Of a stretch of 64,000 nt of DNA, positions 16,513-27,688 are shown piece after piece. Position 1 is the stretch's first letter, and every line of letters starts with the position of its first letter. The stretch covers positions 1,302,001 through 1,366,000 of the forward strand of contig CP150546.1 of the NCBI GenBank assembly GCA_049487715.1, read 5' to 3'. The DNA is from Pycnococcus provasolii (Eukaryota > Chlorophyta > Pseudoscourfieldiophyceae > Pseudoscourfieldiales). A program made the translations under genes and the position numbers. The notes under the pieces are model-generated. The model searched no databases and had not been told where the DNA came from. It saw nothing but the letters and a program-made list of their open reading frames with translations.

Positions 16513-18150
16513 TCAGTCAAAATACTTGCAAGGCGGGAAAGATTCCACCAAGCCGCCGTGCGTAAGCGAGTACACGTTCACCTGAAGGTCGTCGTTGCTC
16601 AGTCCGAGCGCGTCCGCACGCACGGATATGGCGCGGAGCACGTTGCGCATGACGCTCAAGTTGCTAATGGTATATACTTGCATATAGCCCACGCCATTGT
16701 TCTGGTGTATGGCGTACGAATATATCCAATCGCTCGATATCAAATCTGTGCCTCGGAAAAACTCAGCTCTTCTCCGGAAGTTGACCATCGAGGAAAAAGA
16801 GCAATTCGATGTTCCGTCAAACGACGTCCACGGCGTCCACGGCATCATGCTTGCGCATGACAATGCTCCACTCTTGATGTCATCCAAGGCAGGTGTGCTA
16901 TCCCGTCGACTTGACAGGCAACGGCGCACGTCGCGTTTAGTCACCGTGCCAATACCACCAAGCGTCTTATATGAATCGACGCAGCCGTACACAGCACCTG
17001 CGCCATTCCCGAAGTACTGCATAGAGTCTGACCCTCCTTCTGCACGATTGCGAATCAGGCGCGTGTCAAACGCGAATCCTATGCAGCTCGTACCTGGAGG
17101 CGATACAAGATGCATCACGTTTTCGAATTCCGAGCCGCCCTCGCTATCGCAAAGCTTTTGCAATGCAGAATCCGATATCCGCAACTCCGAGAAGCACTCC
17201 TCGAGATCGTGCATTGTCTGTGCATTGCGCTTGCATCTCTCGGCGCGCTCGCGAATCAGTTCAGCCCTCTTCGTGAGGAAGTCTCGACTAGCCTGTGACA
17301 TGCCTGGACACTTGCTCGGCAGATTCGAATAGAATCGCGACCGATCCCACCATAAGGCTGGCGAGCTGTCGTCGCTTGCAACATTGCCGTCACCATACAG
17401 ACTCGCGTATTCACGTATCCACGTATCCCGAAACATCTCGAAGCACCTATAGTCGCCGATGACGTGAGCAATCGCCAGGGCCACGACAGTGCACGAACGC
17501 GCCTGCGTCACCTGCACCTTCAGAACCGGTTCGCCAAGCAGCGCATCCATGCCGAAGCGATACGGGCCACCCAGCTCGTTCCCCGCCGCGACACTGTTCT
17601 TGTGCGAAGCGAGAAACGTGTCCAGACGGAGCCCTGCATCCCTGACATCCTTCCCGTCGAAGCTATCGAGAAGTCGAGCGAGCTTGCGGTCTTCCAGGGC
17701 GTCGGTCGTTTGCACCTTGAAGGGCACGCCTCGCTTTGTGGTGTCAAACTCGACGGCGTAGCCCACCTCCCCGTCGTCCTCTGTCTGCGTCAGCACGCCA
17801 GCGACAATGGGCACTTTCTCCACAGCTCGTTCTAGCGCCTTGTACAGCTTGTCCGTGTCCATCTTGTCCACAACAAGCACGAAAGTAAAGTCGAACAGGT
17901 ATTGCAGATCGCGCACCACATCAAGTGCCACTTGCCCAACCTGAGACTCAGGCTGTCGCACCTGACTGGTCTGCTCTGGTGTGTCGTGTCCGGAAGTCTC
18001 CTGCTGGGAAGAAGCGGCTCGCGGCGGCGTTGTGGCTGCCTTAAGAGTCAGCCTCGACGAACGCGTACGCGACGCGCCACTCTCCTTTGGCCAATTTCGC
18101 GCGAAGGCTGGCACAGCACGCGTGTATTGCACAGAGCACGCTGCGCGCAT
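16513..18150 (-). CDS. BAHD-type acyltransferase-like protein, array copy 2
   Basis: The product has 545 residues, near-identical to copy 1 through the N-terminal half, including HVIGD and YFGN. It lacks the Ala/Ser/Arg insertion of copy 1. Its variable patches read SGALSCASMMPW and MVNFRRRAEFFRG, with the tail CKYFD. The frame is intact. Confidence 0.7.
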   Translation of the reverse strand: MRAACSVQYTRAVPAFARNWPKESGASRTRSSRLTLKAATTPPRAASSQQETSGHDTPEQTSQVRQPESQVGQVALDVVRDLQYLFDFTFVLVVDKMDTDKLYKALERAVEKVPIVAGVLTQTEDDGEVGYAVEFDTTKRGVPFKVQTTDALEDRKLARLLDSFDGKDVRDAGLRLDTFLASHKNSVAAGNELGGPYRFGMDALLGEPVLKVQVTQARSCTVVALAIAHVIGDYRCFEMFRDTWIREYASLYGDGNVASDDSSPALWWDRSRFYSNLPSKCPGMSQASRDFLTKRAELIRERAERCKRNAQTMHDLEECFSELRISDSALQKLCDSEGGSEFENVMHLVSPPGTSCIGFAFDTRLIRNRAEGGSDSMQYFGNGAGAVYGCVDSYKTLGGIGTVTKRDVRRCLSSRRDSTPALDDIKSGALSCASMMPWTPWTSFDGTSNCSFSSMVNFRRRAEFFRGTDLISSDWIYSYAIHQNNGVGYMQVYTISNLSVMRNVLRAISVRADALGLSNDDLQVNVYSLTHGGLVESFPPCKYFD

Positions 18151-18498
18151 GGTCGTGAATGTGTGGAATGACGCGCGAGCGTTATCGCGAGAGGGTGCAC
18201 GAAACCTGCTCGCGCCGTCGCTAACAAGGGCAGCACCCTCCTACGTGGCCCTTCGTGCCCCTGTGCGCCGTTGTTGTGGCTTTTGTGGTGCTTTTGTACG
18301 TTTTGCGGAAGTCCGACAGAACACGTGGACGGGCCCGTGCGAGACGGTGGAGGCTGTCTCGCACGCGCGACACGGCACAGTCGCGCCATGTGGTCTCGAG
18401 GTTGTGCTGTCGTGCTTTGCTGTGCCGTGCTGTGTTTTTCAGCGCGAGTTTGGGAGGGAAGGCCCGCGTGTCCGGGGAGGGGGGAGGTAGACCGGCGC

Positions 18499-18666
18499 CT
18501 CCGACCTGCGAAGAGGAGGGGCGGACCACCCTCTGGACTTCGCGTTGAGACCGATGCCTCGAACCCGCCCCGGGGATCCCACCTCCCCTTCGTGGCTTCG
18601 TTCCCCCTCGCCCCCCGGACTGGCGGACTGCCGGACGGCTGAGGAAAACGAGGCACCCGCACGCAA
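18499..18666. repeat. Direct repeat, left copy, flanking the insertion
   Basis: The 168 bp from CTCCGACCTGCG to CACGCAA recur at 19315-19481 with a few differences. The length is far beyond a normal target-site duplication, pointing to a template switch or unequal exchange at the insertion. Confidence 0.85.
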
Positions 18667-19314
18667 AGCAAGGTTGATGAAGGATCGAGTGATTGGGGGT
18701 TTGTTGTGGTGAAACCCCCATTGGAGATTTGTTTTGTGGAATTTGGGAGGGGGGGATAATGGTGTGAGAGCAAGGGTCTTTCGCTCTGCTGAGCGGGGCG
18801 AATCGATTGGGGGTTTGTTGCTTTGGTGAAACTGTGACAGTAGTTCTTCTCGAGGACAACGTAGGCGCGGTGACGAGAGAGATGGTGGAGGAAAAGTATG
18901 GAGTCGTTACAAGGGAGAGAATAGGTCGAGCCCAATTCTATAACGGGGCGTCCCGTTATAGGGGTTTATCACGTGATCGGTCACGTGATCAACCAACGGA
19001 TCCCTTACAATAGTAACCAAACAATAAAGTATCCCTAAATAATAACCTCAACAATACATATATACGTTGTCTAGTTCGGGGTTAGTCTCACACACCACCC
19101 CAAGGTATAAATGTATGGCTGAAATTTTGAATAACTGAGTAATGATTTATGAGTGAAAAGAAAAACCTGTAGCGCAGGGGAAAAGAAAACCCATAAACCT
19201 CAAAATGATATCACAGTCCGTCGTGAAATCTTGGTTGGAAAGCTTGATCAGAGCTTGAGCAATCGGCAGAATTTATGCCAAAGAAAAATGCATGCAGGTA
19301 ATGTGGCAACTATA
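18667..19314. mobile_element. AT-rich insertion of unknown type (retroelement/LTR fragment?)
   Basis: These 648 bp are absent from all other units. They contain a duplicated GATTGGGGGTTTGTTG word (about 18690 and 18806), a perfect inverted repeat TATAACGGG/CCCGTTATA (18939-18960), and two TCACGTGATC palindromes 2 bp apart (18969-18990). A TATAAATG box lies near 19105. No coding frame of note is present. The promoter-like palindromes and A/T-rich 3' part recall a solo LTR, but no TG...CA termini with a short target duplication are evident. Confidence 0.45.
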
Positions 19315-19481
19315 CTCCGACCTGCGAAGAGGAGGGGCGGACCACCCTCTGGACTTCGCGTTGAGACCGATGCCACGAACCCGCCCCGGGGATCCCACCT
19401 CCCCTTCGTGGCTTCGTTCCCCCTCGCCCCCGGACTGGCGGACTGCCGGACGCCTGAGGAAAACGAGGCACCCGCACGCAA
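19315..19481. repeat. Direct repeat, right copy, flanking the insertion
   Basis: This is the counterpart of 18499-18666. From here the unit continues normally towards the scar of the plus-strand gene. Confidence 0.85.
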
Positions 19482-19736
19482 CGCAACGTCACGCCAGAAG
19501 AACAGCACGGAACCATGGAAGGCGCGCACACCAACTCACCTCACCTTCCCCTCGGGGCGAAGGCTTGACAAGACACGACGTTGTTATTTGAATATGATAC
19601 AATAACGCGGGGTCAGGTTAAGCCTGGGTGATGCATTCCGTTACAAACAAGGTGCGCCAGTACTGAGTGGGAAGCGCGCTGGACGACCGTCTCGCGTCCT
19701 TTGAGGGGGCAAGAGTTTACATATTCATGTGTAAAC

Positions 19737-19784
19737 CATGTCGCCAGCAGCTGTCGCCGCAGCGGGACCTGCCGTGTTGGCCAT
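19737..19784 (-). pseudogene. Truncated 5' end of the TPR gene, unit boundary 2
   Basis: The 16 codons match the intact gene at the amino-acid level (the Ala version). They are followed by VYT and a stop formed by the palindrome. Confidence 0.82.
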
Positions 19785-20054
19785 GACCGGCGTTGACGCG
19801 CGCCGAGGGGGAGAGGGAAAGGGAAAGGGGAGGAGACACCACTCCACCCGGGGGAGGGGAGCGGGGGACGGATTAAGGGCCAACGGCGGGTCCCCAGGCC
19901 ATGGCCGAAGACAACCGGACCACCCCGCCAAGTCATGTCACATACTGTCTGCACGAAACTGCGTAGACTACCTTAAGCAGTCTTACATGACGCCACGCCT
20001 CAAATCAACAAACCAACCAAAACATCGCCAACCCACCCACCATCAAGAAGATGA

Positions 20055-21704
20055 TCAGTCAAAATACTTGCAAGGCGGGAAAGATTCCACCAAGCCGCCG
20101 TGCGTAAGCGAGTACACGTTCACCTGAAGGTCGTCGTTGCTCAGTCCGAGCGCGTCCGCACGCACGGATATGGCGCGGAGCACGTTGCGCATGACGCTTA
20201 AGTTGCCAACGCTCAATACTTGCATATAGCCCACGCCATTGTTCTGGTGTATGGCCTGCGAATATATCCAATCGCTCGATATCAAATCTGTGCCTCGATA
20301 AGACTCAGCATATGCCCGGAAGTGTACCATCGAACCAATAGAGCAATTCGATGTTCCGTCGAACGACGTCCACGGCGTCCACGGCATCATGCTTGCGTTT
20401 GACCATGCTCCACTCTTGATGTCATCCAAGGCAGGTGTGTTATCCCGTCGACTTGACAGGCAACGGCGCACGTCGCGTTTAGTCACCGTGCCAATACCCG
20501 TGTCAATACCACCAAGCGTCTTATATGAATCGACATCGCCGTACACAAGTGTCGCGCCATTCCCGAAGTACTGCATAGAGTCTGACCCTCCTTCTGCACG
20601 GCTGCGTATCAGGCGCGTGTCAAATGCGAATCCAATGCAGCTCGTTCCTGGAGGCGATACAAGATTCATCACGTTTTCGAATTCCGAGCCGCCCTCGCTA
20701 TCGCAAAGCTTTTGCAATGCAGAATCCGACATCCGCATCTCCGAGAAGCACTCCTCGAGATCGTGCATTGTCTGTGCATTGCGCTTGCATCTCTCGGCGC
20801 GCTCGCGAATCAGTTCAACCGTCTTCGTGAGGACGTCTCGACTAGCCTGTGACATGCCTGGACACTTGCTCGGCAGATTCGAATAGAATCGCGACCGATC
20901 CCACCATAAGGCTGGCGAGCTGTCGTCGCTTGCAACATTGCCGTCACCATACAGACTCGCGTATTCACGTATCCACGTATCCCGAAACATCTCGAAGCAC
21001 CTATAGTCGCCGATGACGTGAGCAATCGCCAGGGCCACGACAGTGCACGAACGCGCCTGCGTCACCTGCACCTTCAGAACCGGTTCGCCAAGCAGCGCAT
21101 CCATGCCGAAGCGATGCGGGCCACCCAGCTCGATCCCCGCCGCGACACTATTCTTGTGCGAAGCGAGAAACGTGTCCAGACGGAGCCCAGCATCCCTGAC
21201 ATCCTTCCCGTCGAAGCTATCGAGAAGTCGAGCGAGCTTGCGGTCTTCCAGGGCGTCGGTCGTTTGCACCTTGAAGGGCACGCCTCGCTTTGTGGTGTCA
21301 AACTCGACGGCGTAGCCCACCTCCCCGTCATCCTCTGTCTGCGTCAGCACGCCAGCGACAATGGGCACTTTCTCCACAGCTCGTTCTAGCGCCTTGTACA
21401 GCTTGTCCGTGTCCATCTTGTCCACAACAAACACGAAAGTAAAGTCGAACGCGTATTGCAGATCGTGTACCACATCAAGTGCCACTTGCCCAACCTGAGA
21501 CTCAGGCTGTCGCAGCTGACTGGTCTGCTCTCGTGTGTCGTGTCGGGGAGTCTCCTCCTGGGAAGAAGCGGCTCGCGGCGGCGTTGTGGCTGCCTTAAGA
21601 GTCAGCCTCGACGAACGCGTACGCGACGCGCCACTCTCCTTTGGCCAATTTCGCGCGAAGGCTGGCACAGCACGCGTGTATTGCACAGAGCACGCTGCGC
21701 GCAT
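20055..21704 (-). CDS. BAHD-type acyltransferase-like protein, array copy 3
   Basis: The product has 549 residues with HVIGD and YFGN intact. A 12-bp duplication near 20497-20510 adds GIDT before GIGTVTKRD. The patch after YFGN reads GATLVYGDVDS, and the DFGWG-equivalent patch reads SSDWIYSQAIHQNNG. The tail is CKYFD. The N-terminus carries EETPRHDTREQTS, as in copies 4 and 5. Confidence 0.7.
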   Translation of the reverse strand: MRAACSVQYTRAVPAFARNWPKESGASRTRSSRLTLKAATTPPRAASSQEETPRHDTREQTSQLRQPESQVGQVALDVVHDLQYAFDFTFVFVVDKMDTDKLYKALERAVEKVPIVAGVLTQTEDDGEVGYAVEFDTTKRGVPFKVQTTDALEDRKLARLLDSFDGKDVRDAGLRLDTFLASHKNSVAAGIELGGPHRFGMDALLGEPVLKVQVTQARSCTVVALAIAHVIGDYRCFEMFRDTWIREYASLYGDGNVASDDSSPALWWDRSRFYSNLPSKCPGMSQASRDVLTKTVELIRERAERCKRNAQTMHDLEECFSEMRMSDSALQKLCDSEGGSEFENVMNLVSPPGTSCIGFAFDTRLIRSRAEGGSDSMQYFGNGATLVYGDVDSYKTLGGIDTGIGTVTKRDVRRCLSSRRDNTPALDDIKSGAWSNASMMPWTPWTSFDGTSNCSIGSMVHFRAYAESYRGTDLISSDWIYSQAIHQNNGVGYMQVLSVGNLSVMRNVLRAISVRADALGLSNDDLQVNVYSLTHGGLVESFPPCKYFD

Positions 21705-22403
21705 GGTCGTGAATGTGTGGAATGACGCGCGAGCGTTATCGCGAGAGGGTGCACGAAACCTGCTCGCGCCGTCGCTAACAAGGGCAGCACCCTCCTACGA
21801 GGCCCTTCGTGCCCCTGTGCAGGCTGTCTCGCACGCGCGACACCGCACAGTCGCGCCATGTGGTCTCGAGGTTGTGCTGTCGTGCTTTGCTGTGCCGTGC
21901 TGTGTTTTTCAGCGCGAGTTTGGGAGGGAAGGCCCGCGTGTCCGGGGAGGGGGGAGGTAGACCGGCGCCTCCGACCTGCGAAGAGGAGGGGCGGACCACC
22001 CTCTGGACTTCGCGTTGAGACCGATGCCTCGAACCCGCCCCGGGGATCCCACCTCCCCTTCGTGGCTTCGTTCCCCCTCGCCCCCCGGACTGGCGGACTG
22101 GCGGACGGCTGAGGAAAACGAGGCACCCGCACGCAACGCAACGTCACGCCAGAAGAACAGCACGGAACCATGGAAGGCGCGCACACCAACTCACCTCACC
22201 TTCCCCTCGGGGCGAAGGCTTGACAAGACACAACGTTGTTATTTGAATATAAGATAAGTACTACTATAACGCGGGGTCAGGTTAAGCCTGGGTGATGCAT
22301 TCCGTTACAAACAAGGTGCAGTGCCAGTACTGAGTGGGAAGCGCGCTGGACGACCGTCTCGCGTCCTTTGAGGGGGCAAGAGTTTACATATTCATGTGTA
22401 AAC
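21705..22403. other. Array spacer upstream of copy 3
   Basis: The layout is the same as 15508-16194. The extra segment is partly deleted (CTACGAGGCCC...GTGCAGGCTG), and the plus-strand-gene scar is near 22280. Confidence 0.55.
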
Positions 22404-22451
22404 CATGTCGCCAGCAGCTGTCGCCGCCACGGGACCTGCCGTGTTGGCCAT
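22404..22451 (-). pseudogene. Truncated 5' end of the TPR gene, unit boundary 3
   Basis: This is the Ala-to-Val version, as at 16195. It is adjacent to the palindrome at 22382-22403. Confidence 0.82.
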
Positions 22452-22706
22452 GACCGGCGTTGACGCGCGCCGAGGGGGAGAGGGATAGGGAAAGGGGAGG
22501 AGACACCACTCCGCCTGGGGGAGGGGGGCGGGGGGCGGATTAAGGGCCAACGGCGGGTCCCCAGGCCATGGCCGAAGACAACCGGACCACCCCGCCAAGT
22601 CATGTCACATACTGTATGCACGAAACTGCGTAGACTACCTTAAGCAGTCTTACATGACGCCACGCCTCGCCTCAACCCAATCCACACGTCACCAACCCAC
22701 CCGCCA

Positions 22707-24356
22707 TCAAGAAGATGATCGATGAGAAGCTTTGTAAGGCGGGAAAGATTCCACCAAGCCGCCGTGCGTAAGCGAGTACACGTTCACCTGAAGGTCGTCG
22801 TTGCTCAGTCCGAGCGCGTCCGCACGCACGGATATGGCGCGGAGCACGTTGCGCATGACGCTCAAGTTGCTAATGCTATATACTTGCATATAACCCACGC
22901 CATTGTTCTGGTGTATGGCGTACGAATATATCCAATCGCTCGATATCACACCTGTGCCTCGACAAATCTCAGCATATGCCCGGAAGTATATCACCGAACC
23001 AATAGAGCAATTCGATGTTCCGTCGAACGACGTCCACGGCGTCCACGGCATCATGCTTGCGAATGACCATGCTCCACTCTTGATGTCATCCAAGGCAGGT
23101 GTGCTATCCCGTCGACGCGACAGGCAACGGCGCACGTCGCGTTTAGTCACCGTGCCAATACCACCAAGCGTCTTATATGAATCGACATCGCCGAACACAA
23201 GTTCCGCGCCATTCCCGAAGTACTGCATCGAGTCTGACCCTCCTTCTGCACGATTGCGTATCAGGCGCGTGTCAAACGGGAATCCAATGCAGCTCGTTCC
23301 TGGAGGCGATACAAGATTCATCACGTTTTCGAATTCCGAGCCGCCCTCGCTATCGCACAGCCTTTGCAATGCAGAATCCGATATCCGCATCTCCGAGAAG
23401 CACTCCTCGAGATCGTGCATTGTCTGTGCATTGCGCTTGCATCTCTCGGCGCGCTCGCGAATCAGTTCAACCGTCTTCGTGAGGACGTCTCGACTAGCCT
23501 GTGACATGCCTGGACACTTGCTCGGCAGATTCGAATAGAATCGCGACCGATCCCACCATAAGGCTGGCGAGCTGTCGTCGCTTGCAACATTGCCGTCACC
23601 ATACAGACTCGCGTATTCACGTATCCACGTATCCCGAAACATCTCGAAGCACCTATAGTCGCCGATGACGTGAGCAATCGCCAGGGCCACGACAGTGCAC
23701 GAACGCGCCTGCGTCACCTGCACCTTCAGAACCGGTTCGCCAAGCAGCGCATCCATGCCGAAGCGATACGGGCCAGCCAGCTCGATCCCCGCCGCGACAC
23801 TGTTCTTGTGCGAAGCGAGAAACGTGTCCAGACGGAACCCGGCATCCCTGACATCCTTCCCGTCGAAGCTATCGAGCAGTCGAGCGAGCTTGCGGTCTTC
23901 CAGGGCGTCGGTCGTTTGCACCTTGAAGGGCACGCCTCGCTTTGTGGTGTCAAACTCGACGGCGTAGCCCACCTCCCCGTCGTCCTCTGTCTGCGTCAGC
24001 ACGCCAGCGACAATGGGCACTTTCTCCACAGCTCGCTCTAGCGCCTTGTGCAGCTTGTCCGTGTCCATCTTGTCCACAACAAACACGGGAAGTATGTCGA
24101 ACAGGTATTGCAGATCGTGTACCACATCAAGTGCCACTTGCCCAACCTGAGACTCAGGCTGTCGCAGCTGACTGGTCTGCTCTCGTGTGTCGTGTCGGGG
24201 AGTCTCCTCCTGGGAAGAAGCGGCTCGCGGCGGCGTTGTGGCTGCCTTAAGAGTCAGCCTCGACGAACGCGTACGCGACGCGCCACTCTCCTTTGGCCAA
24301 TTTCGCGCGAAGGCTGGCACAGCACGCGTGTATTGCACAGAGCACGCTGCGCGCAT
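22707..24356 (-). CDS. BAHD-type acyltransferase-like protein, array copy 4
   Basis: The product has 549 residues with an intact HVIGD motif. The first with the second C-terminal type (YKASHRSSS in place of CKYFD), created by a different 3' segment. Patches: GAELVFGDVDS after YFGN, and FDILPVFVVDK near the N-terminus instead of FDFTxVxVVDK. Confidence 0.7.
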   Translation of the reverse strand: MRAACSVQYTRAVPAFARNWPKESGASRTRSSRLTLKAATTPPRAASSQEETPRHDTREQTSQLRQPESQVGQVALDVVHDLQYLFDILPVFVVDKMDTDKLHKALERAVEKVPIVAGVLTQTEDDGEVGYAVEFDTTKRGVPFKVQTTDALEDRKLARLLDSFDGKDVRDAGFRLDTFLASHKNSVAAGIELAGPYRFGMDALLGEPVLKVQVTQARSCTVVALAIAHVIGDYRCFEMFRDTWIREYASLYGDGNVASDDSSPALWWDRSRFYSNLPSKCPGMSQASRDVLTKTVELIRERAERCKRNAQTMHDLEECFSEMRISDSALQRLCDSEGGSEFENVMNLVSPPGTSCIGFPFDTRLIRNRAEGGSDSMQYFGNGAELVFGDVDSYKTLGGIGTVTKRDVRRCLSRRRDSTPALDDIKSGAWSFASMMPWTPWTSFDGTSNCSIGSVIYFRAYAEICRGTGVISSDWIYSYAIHQNNGVGYMQVYSISNLSVMRNVLRAISVRADALGLSNDDLQVNVYSLTHGGLVESFPPYKASHRSSS

Positions 24357-25047
24357 GGTTGTGAATATCTGGAATGACGCGAGGGCGTTATCGCGAGAGG
24401 GTGCACGAAACCTGCTCGCGCCGTCGCTAACAAGGGCAGCACCCTCCTACGAGGCCCTTCGTGCCCCTGTGCAGGCTGTCTCGCACGCGCGACACCGCAC
24501 AGTCGCGCCATGTGGTCTCGAGGTTGTGCTGTCGTGCTTTGCTGTGCCGTGCTGTGTTTTTCAGCGCGAGTTTGGGAGGGAAGGCCCGCGTGTCCGGGGA
24601 GGGGGGAGGTAGACCGGCGCCTCCGACCTGCGAAGAGGAGGGGCGGACCACCCTCTGGACTTCGCGTTGAGACCGATGCCTCGAACCCGCCCCGGGGATC
24701 CCACCTCCCCTTCGTGGCTTCGTTCCCCCTCGCCCCCCGGACTGGCGGACGCCTGAGGAAAACGAGGCACCCGCACGCAACGCAACGTCACGCCAGAAGA
24801 ATAGCACGGAACCATGGAAGGCGCGCACACCAACTCACCTCACCTTCCCCTCGGGGCGAAGGCTTGACAAGACACAACGTTGTTATTTGAATATAAGATA
24901 CAATAACGCGGTCAGGTTAAGGCCGTTAAGCCTGGGTGATGCATTCCGTTACAAACAAGGTGCAGTGCCAGTACTGAGTGGGAAGCGCGCTGGACGACCG
25001 TCTCGCGTCCTTTGAGGGGGCAAGAGTTTACATATTCATGTGTAAAC
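24357..25047. other. Array spacer upstream of copy 4
   Basis: The scar of the plus-strand gene at about 24914 reads GGTTAAGGCCGTTAAGCCTGGG, an expanded version of the simple scar shared only with the next unit (27555). Confidence 0.55.
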
Positions 25048-25095
25048 CATGTCGCCAGCAGCTGTCGCCGCAGCGGGACCTGCCGTGTTGGCCAT
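25048..25095 (-). pseudogene. Truncated 5' end of the TPR gene, unit boundary 4
   Basis: Ala version of the 16-codon fragment, next to the palindrome at 25026-25047. Confidence 0.82.
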
Positions 25096-25353
25096 GACCG
25101 GCGTTGACGCGCGCCGAGGGGGAGAGGGAAAGGGAAAGGGGAGGAGACACCACTCCGCCTGGGGGAGGGGGGAGGGGGGCGGATTAAGGGCCAACGGCGG
25201 GTCCCCAGGCCATGGCCGAAGACAACCGGACCACCCCGCCAAGTCATGTCACATACTGTCTGCACGAAACTGCGTAGACTACCTTAAGCAGTCTTACATG
25301 ACGCCACGCCTCAACTCAACAAACCAACCAAAACATCGCCAACCCACCCGCCA

Positions 25354-26997
25354 TCAAGAAGATGATCGATGAGAAGCTTTGTAAGGCGGGAAAGATTCCA
25401 CCAAGCCGCCGTGCGTAAGCGAGTACACGTTCACCTGAAGGTCGTCGTTGCTCAGTCCGAGCGCGTCCGCACGCACGGATATGGCGCGGAGCACGTTGCG
25501 AATGACGCTCAAGTTGCTAACGCTCAATACTTGCATATATCCCATGTTAGGGTGTATGGCGTGCGAATATATCCAATCGCTCGATATCACACCTGTGCCT
25601 CGGAAAAACTCAGCCAATGCCCGGAAGTGTACCATCGAACCAATAGAGCAATTCGATGTTCCGTCGAACGACGTCCACGGCGTCCACGGCATCATGCTTG
25701 CGAATGACCATGCTCCACTCTTGATGTCATCCAAGGCAGGTGTGTTATCCCGTTGACGCGACAGGCAACGGCGCACGTCGCGTTTAGTCACCGTGCCAAT
25801 ACCACCAAGCGTCTTATATGAATCGACACCGCCGTACACAAGTTCCGCGCCATTCCCGAAGTACTGCATAGAGTCTGACCCTCCTTCTGCACGGCTGCGT
25901 ATCAGGCGCGTGTCAAATGCGAATCCAATGCAGCTCGTACCTGGAGGCGATACAAGATTCATCACGTTTTCGAATTCCGAGCCGCCCTCGCTATCGCACA
26001 GCCTTTGCAATGCAGAATCCGATATCCGCATCTCCGAGAAGCACTCTTCGAGATCGTGCATACTCTGTGCATTGCGCTTGCATCTCTCGGCGCGCTCGGG
26101 AATCAGTTCAGCCCTCTTCGTGAGGAAGTCTCGACTAGCCTGTGACATGCCTGGACACTTGCTCGGCAGATTCGAATAGAATCGCGACCGATCCCACCAT
26201 AAGGCTGGCGAGCTGTCGTCGCTTGCAACATTGCCGTCACCATACAGACTCGCGTATTCACGTATCCACGTATCCCGAAACATCTCGAAGCACCTATAGT
26301 CGCCGATGACGTGAGCAATCGCCACGACCACGACAGTGCACGAACGCGCCTGCGTCACCTGCACCTTCAGAACCGGTTCGCCAAGCAGCGCATCCATGCC
26401 GAAGCGATACGGGCCACCCAGCTCGATCCCCGCCGCGAGACTGTTCTTGTGCGAAGCGAGAAACGTGTCCAGACGGAGCCCAGCATCCCTGACATCCTTC
26501 CCGTCGAAGCTATCGAGAAGTCGAGCGAGCTTGCGGTCTTCCAGGGCGTCGGTCGTTTGCACCTTGAAGGGCACGCCTCGCTTTGTGGTGTCAAACTCGA
26601 CGGCGTAGCCCACCTCCCCGTCATCCTCTGTCTGCGTCAGCACGCCAGCGACAATGGGCACTTTCTCCACAGCTCGTTCTAGCGCCTTGTACAGCTTGTC
26701 CGTGTCCATCTTGTCCACAACAAGTGCAAAATTAAAGTCGAACGCGTATTGCAGATCGTGTACCACATCAAGTGCCACTTGCCCAACCTGAGACTCAGGC
26801 TGTCGCAGCTGACTGGTCTGCTCTCGTGTGTCGTGTCGGGGAGTCTCCTCCTGGGAAGAAGCGGCTCGCGGCGGCGTTGTGGCTGCCTTAAGAGTCAGCC
26901 TCGACGAACGCGTACGCGACGCGCCACTCTCCTTTGGCCAATTTCGCGCGAAGGCTGGCACAGCACGCGTGTATTGCACAGAGCACGCTGCGCGCAT
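25354..26997 (-). CDS. BAHD-type acyltransferase-like protein, array copy 5
   Basis: The product has 547 residues with HVIGD intact. Two residues are missing in the DFGWG-equivalent patch (IHPN then MGYMQ), and the substitution AHPN for HQNN lies there as well. The tail is the YKASHRSSS type. The strand before HVIGD reads VVVAIAH, as in copies 6 and 7. Confidence 0.7.
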   Translation of the reverse strand: MRAACSVQYTRAVPAFARNWPKESGASRTRSSRLTLKAATTPPRAASSQEETPRHDTREQTSQLRQPESQVGQVALDVVHDLQYAFDFNFALVVDKMDTDKLYKALERAVEKVPIVAGVLTQTEDDGEVGYAVEFDTTKRGVPFKVQTTDALEDRKLARLLDSFDGKDVRDAGLRLDTFLASHKNSLAAGIELGGPYRFGMDALLGEPVLKVQVTQARSCTVVVVAIAHVIGDYRCFEMFRDTWIREYASLYGDGNVASDDSSPALWWDRSRFYSNLPSKCPGMSQASRDFLTKRAELIPERAERCKRNAQSMHDLEECFSEMRISDSALQRLCDSEGGSEFENVMNLVSPPGTSCIGFAFDTRLIRSRAEGGSDSMQYFGNGAELVYGGVDSYKTLGGIGTVTKRDVRRCLSRQRDNTPALDDIKSGAWSFASMMPWTPWTSFDGTSNCSIGSMVHFRALAEFFRGTGVISSDWIYSHAIHPNMGYMQVLSVSNLSVIRNVLRAISVRADALGLSNDDLQVNVYSLTHGGLVESFPPYKASHRSSS

Positions 26998-27688
26998 GGT
27001 TGTGAATATCTGGAATGACGCGAGGGCGTTATCGCGAGAGGGTGCACGAAACCTGCTCGCGCCGTCGCTAACAAGGGCAGCACCCTCCTACGAGGCCCCG
27101 CGTGCCCCTGTGCAGGCTGTCTCGCACGCGCGACACCGCACAGTCGCGCCATGTGGTCTCGAGGTTGTGCTGTCGTGCTGTGCTGTGCCGTGCTGTGTTT
27201 TTCAGCGCGAGTTTGGGAGGGAAGGCCCGCGTGTCCGGGGAGGGGGGAGGTAGACCGGCGCCTCCGACCTGCGAAGAGGAGGGGCGGACCACCCTCTGGA
27301 CTTCGCGTTGAGACCGATGCCTCGAACCCGCCCCGGGGATCCCACCTCCCCTTCGTGGCTTCGTTCCCCCTCGCCCCCCGGACTGGCGGACGCCTGAGGA
27401 AAACGAGGCACCCGCACGCAACGCAACGTCACGCCAGAAGAACAGCACGGAACCATGGAAGGCGCGCACACCAACTCACCTCACCTTCCCCTCGGGGCGA
27501 AGGCTTGACAAGACACAACGTTGTTATTTGAATATAAGATACAATAACGCGGTCAGGTTAAGGCCGTTAAGCCTGGGTGATGCATTCCGTTACAAACAAG
27601 GTGCAGTGCCAGTACTGAGTGGGAAGCGCGCTGGACGACCGTCTCGCGTCCTTTGAGGGGGCAAGAGTTTACATATTCATGTGTAAAC
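26998..27688. other. Array spacer upstream of copy 5
   Basis: Nearly identical to 24357-25047, including the expanded scar near 27555. Confidence 0.55.

Larger units (their letters stand above)
18151..19736. other. Long array spacer with a 0.65-kb insertion
   Basis: This spacer holds the standard unit spacer, an extra roughly 100-bp segment (18241-18340), the AT-rich insertion at 18667-19314 and a second copy of 167 bp of spacer (19315-19481). The plus-strand-gene scar follows near 19615. Confidence 0.65.
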
